A program made the translations under genes and the position numbers. This document shows positions 1 to 8,133 of a stretch of 34,310 bases of DNA, one piece after another (the stretch's first letter is position 1; each line of letters begins with the position of its first letter). Below the pieces are notes generated by a model. That model did not search any database. It was not told the origin of the DNA and saw only the letters and a program-made list of their open reading frames with translations. This DNA comes from Acidobacteriota bacterium (GTDB lineage Bacteria; Acidobacteriota; Terriglobia; Bryobacterales; Bryobacteraceae). The stretch is taken from assembly GCA_016178155.1 (NCBI GenBank), contig JACOTZ010000013.1:1-34310 (forward strand), written 5' to 3'.

Positions 1-99
1 AGTCCGGGCGGCGAGACTGTCTAGACCACTCCTGCCGTGCTCGACTACCCCGCTGGACTGCGCCATGTCCTCATCGCGACCCCCTGTCACGCTCCGCGA

Positions 100-3000
100 C
101 TAAAACTGGAAGCGCAGAGCAAATTGCAAGCGCCGGGCCGGGCTGTCGAGCGGCAGCTCCCCGAAGCGGGAGTAGTACGAGCGGCTCCTGCCCGCGTAGG
201 TAATTCCGAACTCGGGAGCGTCCAGGTTGGTGACCGGCACGCTCAGGTTCGCATGATTGAATACGTTGTACGCTTCGAATCGGAACTGTGCCCGCAGTCC
301 TTCCCTGAACAGTGGCACGGTGCGCATGAGCGCGAAGTCACAGTTCCAGGCGCTCGGACCGGCGATCGCATTTCGGCCCAGGTTGCCCACGCGGTCTCGG
401 ACGATGACAAAGTCCTCCTTGTTGAGCCAGCGGACACCGCCCGGCACCGCCTGTCTGACCTCCGCGAGTGGGCGGATGAGGTCCGGACGGTTGTTGCGCA
501 GACCGGCGACGTTTTCCACAGCCAATCTCGGCAGACCGACGACCGTCAGCGGAAAACCCGAGTGGTAACCCGCGATGACGCTGGTGGTCCAGCCGGAGAA
601 CGGGTACCGAAGCCGGCCACGCGCCGAGGGAAGGTTCCAGATTCCGCTGACGATCACGTTGTGGCGCTGATCGAAATTCGCGTTGCCCCTGTCAACACGC
701 GGATCGAACGCACGAGTAAACGCGGCGATCAGCGAATGCCCCAGGTCCGGTCCAATTCGCGTGCCCTCCAGAATATCGCTCTGGTTGTCAATGGCATGGC
801 TCCAGGTGTATGCGGATTGAAACTGAAATCCGGAGCCAAACCGCTTTCGCGCTGCGAGTTGGAGGCCCAGATAGGTTGAGCTGCCTTGATTGCTGAGGAA
901 AATGTCATTCGCCGTGCCTGAAGGTGGAAGACCAAGCTCGCTTCGGTTGATCACGTCCCGGCTGATCAGTTTCCGGCCCGTGGAGCCGGCGTGACCCGCT
1001 TCAAGCACCAATGTGTCCGTCACGTTCCTCTGCAGGCCGAAATACCAATTCTGCGCATAAGGAGTCCGCAGGTTTTCGTCAAGGACAATCGCGGAAAACC
1101 GCGCGCCAGGGATAGGCCGCATATTGGGGAGCGCGGCGGAAGCGGGAAGGACAAATCCCGGACAGGAAGTTTGTAGACACGTAGCGGTTCGGGTTTTGTT
1201 CTTTCGCGGGTCCCGAGCCGCGTCAAAGATGCGGTCGTACGCTATGGCGTAGCCCGCGCGTAGGACTGTGCGCCCGCTTCCGAACGGATCCCACGCGATG
1301 CCGAACGAGGGTGCGAAGTTCAGATAGTCCCGACGATAGATTCGGTTCTTCAGATCGCCGGGATTCTGATCTGTCGATCGCAGGACGCCGTTTGCGAAGC
1401 GTTCGTGCGGGGTTGCCCCCGCACCGGCATAGAGGTTGTAGTCAAGAGACGGGTTCACATCGTGCATGGGGCCGAAGTATTCCCACCGGATCCCCATGTT
1501 CAACGACAACCGCTGCGTGAGCTTGAGATCGTGCTGTACGAATATGCCCATGTCACTAGAGCGGTACCGCCGCCGCAGGTCGGCAAGGATGAGTTCTGGC
1601 GAAATTCGGTCCACCGCGACGGAGAAGGCTAAAGGCCGGCTGGCGGCCACATCCGTCAGGGATGAGAACAGGTACAGGCCGGCCGCCGGCACACTGGTTG
1701 CATTGTAGGCGACGCTCTCAAGGCCTCCATTCACGCCGTTGGCGAAGTATTTCCGGAAGGCAAGGCCGGTGGTGAACGTCGACCGCCCACGGCGAAATAT
1801 CAGACCTTCCGTGATCTGAAGAATGTTGTCGTTTCCGCGCTCCTCTATCAGCCGAGCGGTCGCGGGCAACTGAACATTCCGAGAACTCACTTGCAAGCTC
1901 GGGCGGTCGCTGAAAGGACGCGGCAAGTCGCTGCGGTCGCGTGTCCATCCGATGCGCAGATCGTTGCTTGGTCCGGCAGGCCAGGTTCTCGTCCATCCGG
2001 CCATCGTATTGTGGGCAGCGAATCTGTCGGTCGGCCAGAGATCGGGATAACCCGTGAAATCACTCGGCAGCCGTTGATCCGTGCGAGCGAGGGTGTAACG
2101 GAGAATGACGCGGTCTTTGGCGTCGCTGAACACGCGGTCGAGGCGCTGCGTCATGAAGAGAGTGTTGATCTTCCCGTATACGGTGCCCGCCAATTGCCCG
2201 AACCGCGAATCAGCGGCTGAGGGAGCAACAGGCAGGGGCGGCGTGGACGCGAACAGCGGCCGCAGTGGATGCGAGTCGGCGAGGCTGGAGATGAACGCAG
2301 TCGTCGGCAAATGCACTTCCTTGTAGACGCCGTACCGAAGGCGCGAGATCTCGATCGTGCTCGATCCGAACATTCGGTTCGAGAGCAGCGGCCCTGCCAC
2401 TGAGTATCCGGCCTGCATCTGACGGAATGGCGCATTGGGCTGCAACAGCGCCTTCGTCGCCGATGGCGTCGCATTCGGGCCGTCATCGCTCAGGTATCCG
2501 AAAACGGCGGCGTGCGGCCGCGTGCCGCCCCGGCGCACGGCCAGGTGCGCGACCAAGCCGGTCGCCCGCCCGCTATCGGCGGAAAAACTGCTGTTGACCA
2601 TGCGCAACTCGTGGATGCCCTCGAGAGAGTTCACCGCCACGGGTCCACTGACGCGCGTATTGTTGTTATCGACACCGTCCAGCAGATAGTTGCTGGAAGA
2701 AACGCGCTGGCCGTGAACCGAAAAGGTCAGGCCGCGGCGCGGGTTCGCCCCCTGTGACGTCACGCCCGGTTGCAGCAGAAACAGCGAATACACATTCCGG
2801 CTAATCAGCGGCAGGTTCACGATTTGGTTTTCGTCGATGATGACCGATACCGACGAAGCTATCGTATCCGCCTTTAGCACAGGGGTCGGTATATTCTCGA
2901 GGAGCGCCGTGGTGTCCCAGGTTGGCTGGGCTGCTGCCGCCGGCGACAGCACGAACGTCAGCTCCTGGCGCGAGCCAACGCTGACCTCGACGGCAGGCCG

Positions 3001-3276
3001 GGAGGCTGTCGTATATCCTGTTTGGCTCGCCGAAAAGGCGTACGTTCCGGCGGGCAGCGCTCCCAGAAAGGCCTCACCTGTCGGGTTCGTCGTCCGAGTG
3101 AACCGGAGCGCCTGGGCCTGCTCGATTGCGGTGACTGTAGCGTTTGCGAGCGGGCGCCCGCCGGACTCCAGGACAAGGATGTGAACAATGCCGTCGGGCG
3201 ACTGCCCATATAGAGCCGGCGCGGTGAACTGTCCGCCTGCGATCAGCAGAGCACTCAATACGTGGCGCGTTATCAT
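100..3276 (-). CDS. Oar-like TonB-dependent outer-membrane receptor
   Basis: Predicted outer-membrane beta-barrel protein of 1058 residues, probably importing a large substrate such as a glycan breakdown product with energy from TonB. The start chosen gives a clear signal peptide (MITRHVLSALLIAGG...) ending near ALYGQ; an ATG 36 bases further upstream would add a charged, non-signal leader. Residues about 25-115 form a carboxypeptidase-regulatory-like Ig domain (GRPLANATVTA, LPAGTYAFSAS). A plug-like segment follows (NLPLISRNVYSLFLLQPGV, then NYLLDGVDNNN), then a long barrel rich in alternating aromatic strands. The protein ends with an aromatic C-terminal strand (LQFALRFQF), typical of outer-membrane barrels. 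This architecture is abundant in Acidobacteriota. The substrate cannot be read from sequence, and no SusD-type partner is adjacent. The family assignment is firm; the transport role is inferred. Confidence 0.9.
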   Translation of the reverse strand: MITRHVLSALLIAGGQFTAPALYGQSPDGIVHILVLESGGRPLANATVTAIEQAQALRFTRTTNPTGEAFLGALPAGTYAFSASQTGYTTASRPAVEVSVGSRQELTFVLSPAAAAQPTWDTTALLENIPTPVLKADTIASSVSVIIDENQIVNLPLISRNVYSLFLLQPGVTSQGANPRRGLTFSVHGQRVSSSNYLLDGVDNNNTRVSGPVAVNSLEGIHELRMVNSSFSADSGRATGLVAHLAVRRGGTRPHAAVFGYLSDDGPNATPSATKALLQPNAPFRQMQAGYSVAGPLLSNRMFGSSTIEISRLRYGVYKEVHLPTTAFISSLADSHPLRPLFASTPPLPVAPSAADSRFGQLAGTVYGKINTLFMTQRLDRVFSDAKDRVILRYTLARTDQRLPSDFTGYPDLWPTDRFAAHNTMAGWTRTWPAGPSNDLRIGWTRDRSDLPRPFSDRPSLQVSSRNVQLPATARLIEERGNDNILQITEGLIFRRGRSTFTTGLAFRKYFANGVNGGLESVAYNATSVPAAGLYLFSSLTDVAASRPLAFSVAVDRISPELILADLRRRYRSSDMGIFVQHDLKLTQRLSLNMGIRWEYFGPMHDVNPSLDYNLYAGAGATPHERFANGVLRSTDQNPGDLKNRIYRRDYLNFAPSFGIAWDPFGSGRTVLRAGYAIAYDRIFDAARDPRKNKTRTATCLQTSCPGFVLPASAALPNMRPIPGARFSAIVLDENLRTPYAQNWYFGLQRNVTDTLVLEAGHAGSTGRKLISRDVINRSELGLPPSGTANDIFLSNQGSSTYLGLQLAARKRFGSGFQFQSAYTWSHAIDNQSDILEGTRIGPDLGHSLIAAFTRAFDPRVDRGNANFDQRHNVIVSGIWNLPSARGRLRYPFSGWTTSVIAGYHSGFPLTVVGLPRLAVENVAGLRNNRPDLIRPLAEVRQAVPGGVRWLNKEDFVIVRDRVGNLGRNAIAGPSAWNCDFALMRTVPLFREGLRAQFRFEAYNVFNHANLSVPVTNLDAPEFGITYAGRSRSYYSRFGELPLDSPARRLQFALRFQF

Positions 3277-3315
3277 ACGCTCCCGGCAGGTCCAAGCCTG
3301 CCTGTGCACCAAGTG

Positions 3316-3353
3316 ATTTTAGCGGACCGGGATGTTACACAATTCCAGGTAAC
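3316..3353 (-). promoter_or_regulatory. Candidate promoter and inverted repeat upstream of the TonB-receptor gene
   Basis: Reading the minus strand, a TAAAAT box (3321-3316) lies about 40 bases before the receptor start codon. Just upstream is an inverted repeat with arms GTTAC/GTAAC separated by 10 bases (3334-3353). The repeat overlaps where a -35 element would sit, so it could be an operator. No good -35 hexamer is visible at 17-base spacing. Confidence 0.3.
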
Positions 3354-3394
3354 GGGCGTCGTATCCGGATTGTTCTGAACAGGGAAACGGCGGC

Positions 3395-3685
3395 CTACCT
3401 GCGCTTCCCACGCACAAACGCGAAAGCGTCATCGCAGGGTACGCATACTACGTCACCGGTGACAGGGTCGATCGCCCAACAGCACGTGTCTCCGAACATT
3501 TCTCGTGACAGTCCAATTCGGAAGCGCTTGGCTACGTGAGCCGGATCGTAAGTAGCGACGAACTTCCCGAGCGCTTCAACAAACCTCTGATCCTCCGGTT
3601 TGAACTCTTTCAGGCATTCGGGTTTGGTTTGGGGAGTGCCATCCCCCGTTCCGGGCTGTTGTGCTGATCCATCGGGTGGTGTCAT
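3395..3685 (-). CDS. Small hypothetical protein with a Cys-rich C-terminal half
   Basis: A 96-residue soluble protein of unknown function. The start at 3685 is supported by a strong ribosome-binding site (AGGAGA) seven bases upstream on the minus strand. The first 25 residues are Pro/Gly/Thr/Gln-rich and probably disordered. The rest (LKEFKPEDQRFVEALGKF...) looks like a small folded domain. It contains a CC-W-A-I-D-P-V-T-G-D-V-V-C-V-P-C segment, so four cysteines within about 17 residues could bind a metal or form disulfides. No signal peptide is evident. It is divergent from the sigma-factor gene and shares a 121-base intergenic region with it; it may be transcribed toward the receptor gene. 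I do not recognise the family. Confidence 0.7.
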   Translation of the reverse strand: MTPPDGSAQQPGTGDGTPQTKPECLKEFKPEDQRFVEALGKFVATYDPAHVAKRFRIGLSREMFGDTCCWAIDPVTGDVVCVPCDDAFAFVRGKRR

Positions 3686-3806
3686 TGTCTTTCTCCTGTG
3701 GCTGTACAACAAGTCAAATGCCCACGGCCGCGCGGCCGCTATTGCCCCGCTATCACTCAGTGACTTCGCGGTGTATGATTATTATCACGCTTGTGGGGCG
3801 GTAGCA

Positions 3807-4313
3807 ATGCAAATCTCCGGAGATGTGCTCGAAACCCTCCGCCTCAAGCTGCGCTACAAAGCTCGCTACCACCTCGGTGGTTACTGTCCGGACGTCGAAG
3901 ATGTAGTCCAGGAAACACTCTCCCGGGTTCTCGCTGCCGCCCGAGACGGCCGCATCCGCAATGCCGAGAGCCTGGGGGCGTTCGCCAGCGCCACTTGCCA
4001 GAACGTCATCCACGAATACCGGCGGGGGCTCTGGCGCGAGATGCCGTTCGAAGCGGGCCCCACTGATCCCGTGGCGCCGGCAGACAACTCCCTCGAGCTG
4101 CAGGACCTGGTGGCCCGCACCATCGCCGAGCTGCCGGAGCGGGATCGCGCGCTACTGATCGCCTTCTACCTCGAAGAAAACGCGCCCGAGGAGATCTGCC
4201 GCGACTGGGGGCTGAACGAGGGATCGTTGAGAGTCGCGCTCTTCCGCGCCCGGGAGCGCTTCCGCAAAATTTCCGGTGCTACGCTGAAATCCAGCGCCCC
4301 CGGAACTCACTAG
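3807..4313 (+). CDS. ECF-type RNA polymerase sigma factor (sigma-70 family)
   Basis: A 168-residue sigma factor that would direct RNA polymerase to a dedicated set of promoters. Residues about 8-75 match region 2 (DVEDVVQETLSRVLAAAR, then FASATCQNVIHEYRRG, the core-binding and -10-reading part). Residues about 95-155 match region 4, a helix-turn-helix (IAELPERDRALLIAFYLEE, then CRDWGLNEGSLRVALFRAR) that reads the -35 element. The start chosen (ATG after GGGGCGG) gives the usual ECF length; an upstream in-frame ATG at 3600 would add an unrelated 69-residue leader overlapping the divergent gene. The next gene starts nine bases after the stop and encodes a zinc-finger/STAS protein, the likely regulator of this sigma factor. 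Confidence 0.9.
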   Translation: MQISGDVLETLRLKLRYKARYHLGGYCPDVEDVVQETLSRVLAAARDGRIRNAESLGAFASATCQNVIHEYRRGLWREMPFEAGPTDPVAPADNSLELQDLVARTIAELPERDRALLIAFYLEENAPEEICRDWGLNEGSLRVALFRARERFRKISGATLKSSAPGTH

Positions 4314-4322
4314 ATAAGCAGG

Positions 4323-4841
4323 ATGAGGGACACCCCCAAGCTCCATCAAGATCCGCTGCTGCGCGAGGAGCTCATCCGCGGCTACCTCAAACGCCGGCTC
4401 GACAGCGCCGCCACCGAGGCTTTCGAAGCGCACTATCTCGCCTGTGATGAATGTTTTGAGGAGCTGCGTACGACCGACCTGATCGTGACGGGTCTCAAGC
4501 GCGCCGCCGTCAACCGGCGGGAGCGCGACGATGTGGTCGTCATCGAGTTTGCCGGCCCCGCGCAGTTGACACGGAACTCCGCCACGGGCCACCAGCTCGA
4601 AGGCCTTCTGCACCAGGGTGACTCGAAAGTGCTGATCGATCTGAGCACCGTCAGCCGGATCGACAGCGCGGGGTTGGGGCTGCTGATGACCTGCTATTCG
4701 CATGTCCTGCGCAATCGTGGAATGCTGAAGGTCCTGCGGCCGAGCGAAGAGGTGCGCCGCATGCTGCGGTTGACGAAGCTCGACGCCGTGGTCGAGGCCT
4801 TCGACGATGAAGCGCAGGCGCTCGAGAGCTTCCTCAACTGA
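4323..4841 (+). CDS. Zinc-finger (anti-sigma type) and STAS domain fusion protein
   Basis: A 172-residue cytoplasmic regulator. Residues 1-60 contain a helical segment with H37-x3-C41-x2-C44 (HYLACDEC), the signature of zinc-associated anti-sigma domains that clamp ECF sigma factors. Residues about 68-172 form a STAS domain of the anti-sigma-factor-antagonist (SpoIIAA/RsbV) type. It contains VLIDLSTVSRIDSAGLGLL, with S115 at the position phosphorylated by partner-switching kinases. Anti-sigma and antagonist functions normally sit on separate proteins; having both in one chain is unusual and has no membrane segment. The gene follows the sigma factor by nine bases, so the two are almost certainly co-transcribed. 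Its final 156 bp is repeated at 5394-5549. Domain calls are firm; the switching mechanism is inference. Confidence 0.85.
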   Translation: MRDTPKLHQDPLLREELIRGYLKRRLDSAATEAFEAHYLACDECFEELRTTDLIVTGLKRAAVNRRERDDVVVIEFAGPAQLTRNSATGHQLEGLLHQGDSKVLIDLSTVSRIDSAGLGLLMTCYSHVLRNRGMLKVLRPSEEVRRMLRLTKLDAVVEAFDDEAQALESFLN

Positions 4842-4847
4842 CGCGGA
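4692..4847 (+). repeat. Direct repeat copy 1 (3' end of the STAS gene)
   Basis: A 156-base segment covering the last ~48 codons and the stop of the zinc-finger/STAS gene. It recurs at 5394-5549 with an offset of 702 bases, no gaps and six mismatches by eye (about 96% identity). After it, copy 1 continues directly into CAGCCCGTGCCGGG, whereas copy 2 reaches that same string about 50 bases later. Confidence 0.95.
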
Positions 4848-4881
4848 CAGCCCGTGCCGGGGCACAGTCGTCCAATCAGCC

Positions 4882-5328
4882 CTAAATAAAATGCGGCAGG
4901 AGCAACTGCAGCATGAGCAGGCGTAGCTCGTGCGGGATGTCGGGATCAAGCTGTTGCAGGTCGAAGTACTGCGGGTAATGGCCTTTCATCGACCGGTTTA
5001 AGTGGATGATGGTATACGTCGTTTTGGAAATAGACGAGATCGGGGCCCGCGCCCTGTCGATCAGTCCATCCACAAAGACACCGCCCTGAACGTGGATTCT
5101 CTTCAGATCCTTCTGATACTGCCAAATCCATGCTTTCGTCACCCGGTCGCAAATGCCATTGGTAGGGATATCGCCGGCAGGCGGCCTGACGGTTTTGAGG
5201 GCCTTGTAGACCTTCTTGAGAAAGTACTGCACCAGGAGCACGTCGAAGTATTTGTTCGACCCACCTGCACCAACGGAATGCGAGACGTTATAGAAGAACT
5301 TCAGCACCCGGTCATCGGGCAACTGCAT
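4882..5328 (-). CDS. Peptidoglycan-binding-domain-like hypothetical protein
   Basis: A 148-residue protein without a signal peptide. The central part resembles the peptidoglycan-binding fold (PGBD/PG_binding_1). It has VLLVQYFLKKVYKAL, then a GICDRVTKAWIWQYQKDL segment and VDGLIDRA, matching the usual order of helix, T-x-x-A-I-x-x-F-Q-K-like helix and D-G-x-x-G/D turn. The N-terminal part (DRVLKFFYNVSHSVG) and the Leu-rich C-terminus (LRLLMLQLLLPHF) are not recognised. The gene lies opposite to its neighbours, between two near-identical copies of the STAS gene's 3' end, so it may have arrived with, or been trapped by, that duplication. The fold assignment is by pattern only and moderately sure; the function is unknown. 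Confidence 0.65.
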   Translation of the reverse strand: MQLPDDRVLKFFYNVSHSVGAGGSNKYFDVLLVQYFLKKVYKALKTVRPPAGDIPTNGICDRVTKAWIWQYQKDLKRIHVQGGVFVDGLIDRARAPISSISKTTYTIIHLNRSMKGHYPQYFDLQQLDPDIPHELRLLMLQLLLPHFI

Positions 5329-5393
5329 CAGTTCTGGCGTATTGTGAGATCATCGCCGATACGCTCACGCGCCGTCAAGCCCGAATCGAGACG

Positions 5394-5549
5394 TGCTACT
5401 CGCATGTCCTGCGAAACCGTGGAATGCTGAAGGACCTGCGGCCGAGCAAAGAGGTGCGCCGCATGCCGCGGTTGACGAAGCTCGACGCCGTGGTCGAGGC
5501 CTTCGACGATGAAGCGCAGGCGCTCGAGAGCTTCCTCAACTGACGCGGA
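5394..5549 (+). pseudogene. Truncated duplicate of the STAS gene 3' end (direct repeat copy 2)
   Basis: This segment repeats 4692-4847 at about 96% identity. It keeps the STAS reading frame open to the same TGA (5541-5543), encoding YSHVLRNRGMLKDLRPSKEV and onward to ESFLN. Relative to the intact gene it carries Val-to-Asp, Glu-to-Lys and Leu-to-Pro changes. The conserved DSAGLG motif and everything before it are absent and no start codon or ribosome-binding site is placed to express it, so it is a 3' gene remnant. The changes, including a Pro in a helix, fit relaxed selection. Confidence 0.85.
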
Positions 5550-5729
5550 GCATCCCGCATTAAGGGTCCGCGGAGTTCGCCGCTCGCAGACGCGGGTCCG
5601 ACAGCCCGTGCCGGGCGCCCTCGCACCGTCCTGACAGTTGCCTGGCTCGAGGCAAGAGCAGGGCCAAGGTTCTCATTGGTGGATTATGGCGCGGAATCAG
5701 CAATGAACTGGTCCGTCTCCATGTACCTC

Positions 5730-6389
5730 CTATTCGAGCTGGACATTGCTCCACCAAAGGTGAGTTTTGAACGTGCGCAACCCGAGGTGTCCTCCGCCGA
5801 GCGGCTGGGCGTCGTAGGCACGCAGCAGTTCTTTGCCGTCGACCGAAAACCGGACGTTTCCTCCGGTTTTTTCCACCAGCAGCCTGTATGTCACGCCCGC
5901 CTTGCAGTGATACGTGAAGGTTTCGGCGAGAAGCTTGAAACCGGGATTGCGGCGAATACGGATACGGGACTTGGTGGATCCGTCCGGCGCGCGTCCACCC
6001 TGTCCCGCTTCGTCATTTAGAAACGTGATGATGTACCCGTTCAGCTTGTGGTACAGCCCGTAACTGGCGGAAGCGCGTGAACCGGCCGAATCGATCAACG
6101 GCCGTCCGCCGGGGTCCGAAGTACTGAAGAACAGGTTGATGTTGTTGACGTTGGCTGACGAGGAAACCACCTGCGCGTCGACGGAAAACCGGAAGTCACT
6201 CTCGTGGGGTCGTCGGAGAAACACGGTCGCGGTGGTCTTGCGCGGTGCGTCTGCTTTCACGTGCAGCCGCCTGTTCTCAATCCAAACGCGCTCGCCGCCT
6301 TCCACCCACCAGTCGTCCAGCGACAGCCCCGCCGCGAACGCGAAAACCTGCATGAGCCCCGAAACAAATACGCTCAGCGATGTCCTCAT
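5730..6389 (-). CDS. Secreted beta-sandwich (LamG/DUF1080/DUF1961-like) protein
   Basis: A 219-residue exported protein. The start at 6389 yields a signal peptide (MRTSLSVFVSGLMQVFAFAAG); a longer open frame upstream adds an Arg-rich leader with no support. The mature protein has the pattern of concanavalin-A-like jelly-roll domains: DDWWVEGGERVWIENRRLHV at the N-terminus, FRFSVDAQVV, and a C-terminal VRFSVDGKELLRAYDAQPLG followed by GHLGLRTFKTHLWWSNVQLE. That last block is typical of DUF1080/DUF1961-like sugar-binding or glycosidase-associated domains. Catalytic residues cannot be assigned. A role in binding or processing glycans would fit the sulfatase and rhamnonate-type enzymes further along, but that is inference. 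Confidence 0.7.
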   Translation of the reverse strand: MRTSLSVFVSGLMQVFAFAAGLSLDDWWVEGGERVWIENRRLHVKADAPRKTTATVFLRRPHESDFRFSVDAQVVSSSANVNNINLFFSTSDPGGRPLIDSAGSRASASYGLYHKLNGYIITFLNDEAGQGGRAPDGSTKSRIRIRRNPGFKLLAETFTYHCKAGVTYRLLVEKTGGNVRFSVDGKELLRAYDAQPLGGGHLGLRTFKTHLWWSNVQLE

Positions 6390-7017
6390 GGCTTGGGCGG
6401 GTCGTAACCGCGATCGTAACACGCGGAATCCGCCGATACGAAACACGCACGAATGGGAAGAACGGCGGGACGCCGAAGGCGTAACCGCGCCTCCTGAAAC
6501 GGGCAAAACTGTTCGCCGTGGTGCATGACCACCCCTAAACCGTTCCCGGAGAACCAGCGGGAGATCGGAAAGGCCCTCACGCAGGAGGCGAGACTGCACC
6601 TGTTTCGCGCCACTGCAAGAAGCCGGCGTGGATGGTGGCGTAGCACGCGGCGGTGTTGGCGGCAGGTACGCCTTGCCGCGGCGTCGAGTTGAACGACCCG
6701 CGTTGGCGCGACGTGGTGGCGGCGCTGGTGAAGCTGAGGGAGCGTGCCCAGCGCACGGCTGCGCCGAACCTGATCACTACGTCTTCGCGAGTTGCAAACA
6801 CAGCCGCCTCTCGAAGCCTCAGAAGATGTGGCGGACGGCATAGCGCAATCTGGTTAGCGAGGCGATCACGTGCGCCGAACCGCGAAGCGCGAAGCCGTCA
6901 AGACATTGCCAGGTGGTCTGAGGGCCGTCACGGAGCGGAGGATGCGAGTGGAAGTGTCGATCTCAATCGCGCGAACCAGGAATGGGCCGGTACGTCACAA
7001 TCCACGTCCGATTGTAA
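6390..7017. other. Intergenic stretch without a convincing gene
   Basis: This 628-base gap lies between the signal-peptide start of the beta-sandwich gene and the 3' end of tRNA-Arg. Several open frames cross it on both strands. Their translations are Arg- and Ala-rich, lack ribosome-binding sites and match nothing I recognise. The plus-strand frame here is only an upstream extension of the acetyltransferase frame. Being just 3' of a tRNA, it is a place where integrated elements land, but I see no integrase or repeated tRNA end. Confidence 0.5.
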
Positions 7018-7094
<77 letters not shown>

Positions 7095-7200
7095 GTTCCG
7101 GTGGGCTTTCTTCCGATCGTAGCATCCGGCGCTCAAGTCCAGCCGCGCGCCCGCGATGCTTCCCCAACAACGAAACCCGAGCGCGCCCGTCGCGTAGTTT

Positions 7201-7206
7201 TACAAT
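7201..7206 (+). promoter_or_regulatory. -10-like box TACAAT close to the acetyltransferase start
   Basis: TACAAT lies ten bases before the ATG at 7217, so transcription would begin at or next to the start codon (leaderless or nearly so). There is no recognisable -35 at 17 bases and no ribosome-binding site. The same arrangement is seen at several other genes in the window. Confidence 0.4.
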
Positions 7207-7216
7207 CGCTCCAGCG

Positions 7217-8008
7217 ATGCTGCGCCTGCTCACCCCGGCCGATCTTCCCGACCTCATGGAGTTGAAGGCCGCGGCTGGCTGGAATCAGACCGAGCGCGAT
7301 TGGCTCATGATGCTGCGGCTCCAGCCGGACGGCTGTTTCGGAATCGAGCTGGACAGCCACATTGTAGCGAGCACCGTGGCGCTGCACTATGGCGAGCTCG
7401 CCTGGATCGCGATGGTCTTGACCCTGCCCGATTATCGCGGGCGCGGTTTGGCTCGCGAGCTGATGCGGCGTGCGCTCGAATTCTCTGCCGGCCGCCCGGC
7501 GCGGCTCGACGCCAGCGACATGGGGCGGGGACTCTACCATTCGCTCGGGTTCCAGGACGAGTACGCCGTGGAACGCTGGCTGCGGCAGCCGGCTAGATGT
7601 GAGCCCGCAACGGTGCAGCCGTTCCGATTCGATGCGCGAGTCGACCACGACGTCTTCGGCGGCGACCGCGGCCCGCTGCTGCGAGAGCTGGCTCTGCTCG
7701 GCAGCGCCGCCTCGCTCGCCGACGGCAGCTACGCGATTGGGCGGCCCGGGTCGCGGTACGCGCATTTCGGTCCCTGTGTGGCGCAGTCCCCGGAGTCGGC
7801 GCGGACCCTGCTCGCCTGGTTTGCCGCGGCGCACGACGGCGAACCGGTCACGTGGGACCTTCCACCGGCGAATAAACCGGCGGCCGGCATCGCCCGCGAG
7901 TTCGCGTTTGAACCCGTGCGCCATCTCACCCGGATGGTGCTCGGAGCCTCGCCCCAACGCGCTCCGGACCCGCGCCTCTACGCCATCGCGGGATTTGAGC
8001 TCGGTTGA
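7217..8008 (+). CDS. GNAT family N-acetyltransferase, two-domain
   Basis: A 263-residue cytoplasmic acetyl-CoA-dependent acetyltransferase. Residues 1-~130 are a GNAT domain: MLRLLTPADLPDLMELKAAA (strand 1 and helix 1), GELAWIAMVLTLPDYRGRGLA (strand 4 and the R-G-x-G/A pyrophosphate-binding loop), and ASDMGRGLYHSLGFQ (the strand 6/helix 4 signature). Residues about 140-263 fit the second domain often found in this subgroup (Acetyltransf_18-like; DGSYAIGRPGSRYAHFGP, FEPVRHLTRMVLG). The start chosen begins the first GNAT strand directly and follows a TACAAT box; the open frame extends far upstream without coding character. The substrate is unknown. It stands alone between a divergent tRNA and the transporter gene. 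Confidence 0.85.
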   Translation: MLRLLTPADLPDLMELKAAAGWNQTERDWLMMLRLQPDGCFGIELDSHIVASTVALHYGELAWIAMVLTLPDYRGRGLARELMRRALEFSAGRPARLDASDMGRGLYHSLGFQDEYAVERWLRQPARCEPATVQPFRFDARVDHDVFGGDRGPLLRELALLGSAASLADGSYAIGRPGSRYAHFGPCVAQSPESARTLLAWFAAAHDGEPVTWDLPPANKPAAGIAREFAFEPVRHLTRMVLGASPQRAPDPRLYAIAGFELG

Positions 8009-8133
8009 GGAGCGAGTATAGGCTCGCCGCCGCCGGTCGCGGCAGCCGCTCATCGGCGGCCGGCTGATTCGCGGCAATCCGAATAAGCAACGTCGCGAGG
8101 GACATCCACCCGCCTCTGATACCATAACCGCTC

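Noticed and set aside
6390-7017. Possible integrated element at tRNA-Arg
   Set aside because: No integrase, no repeated tRNA 3' end and no recognisable mobile gene in the gap.
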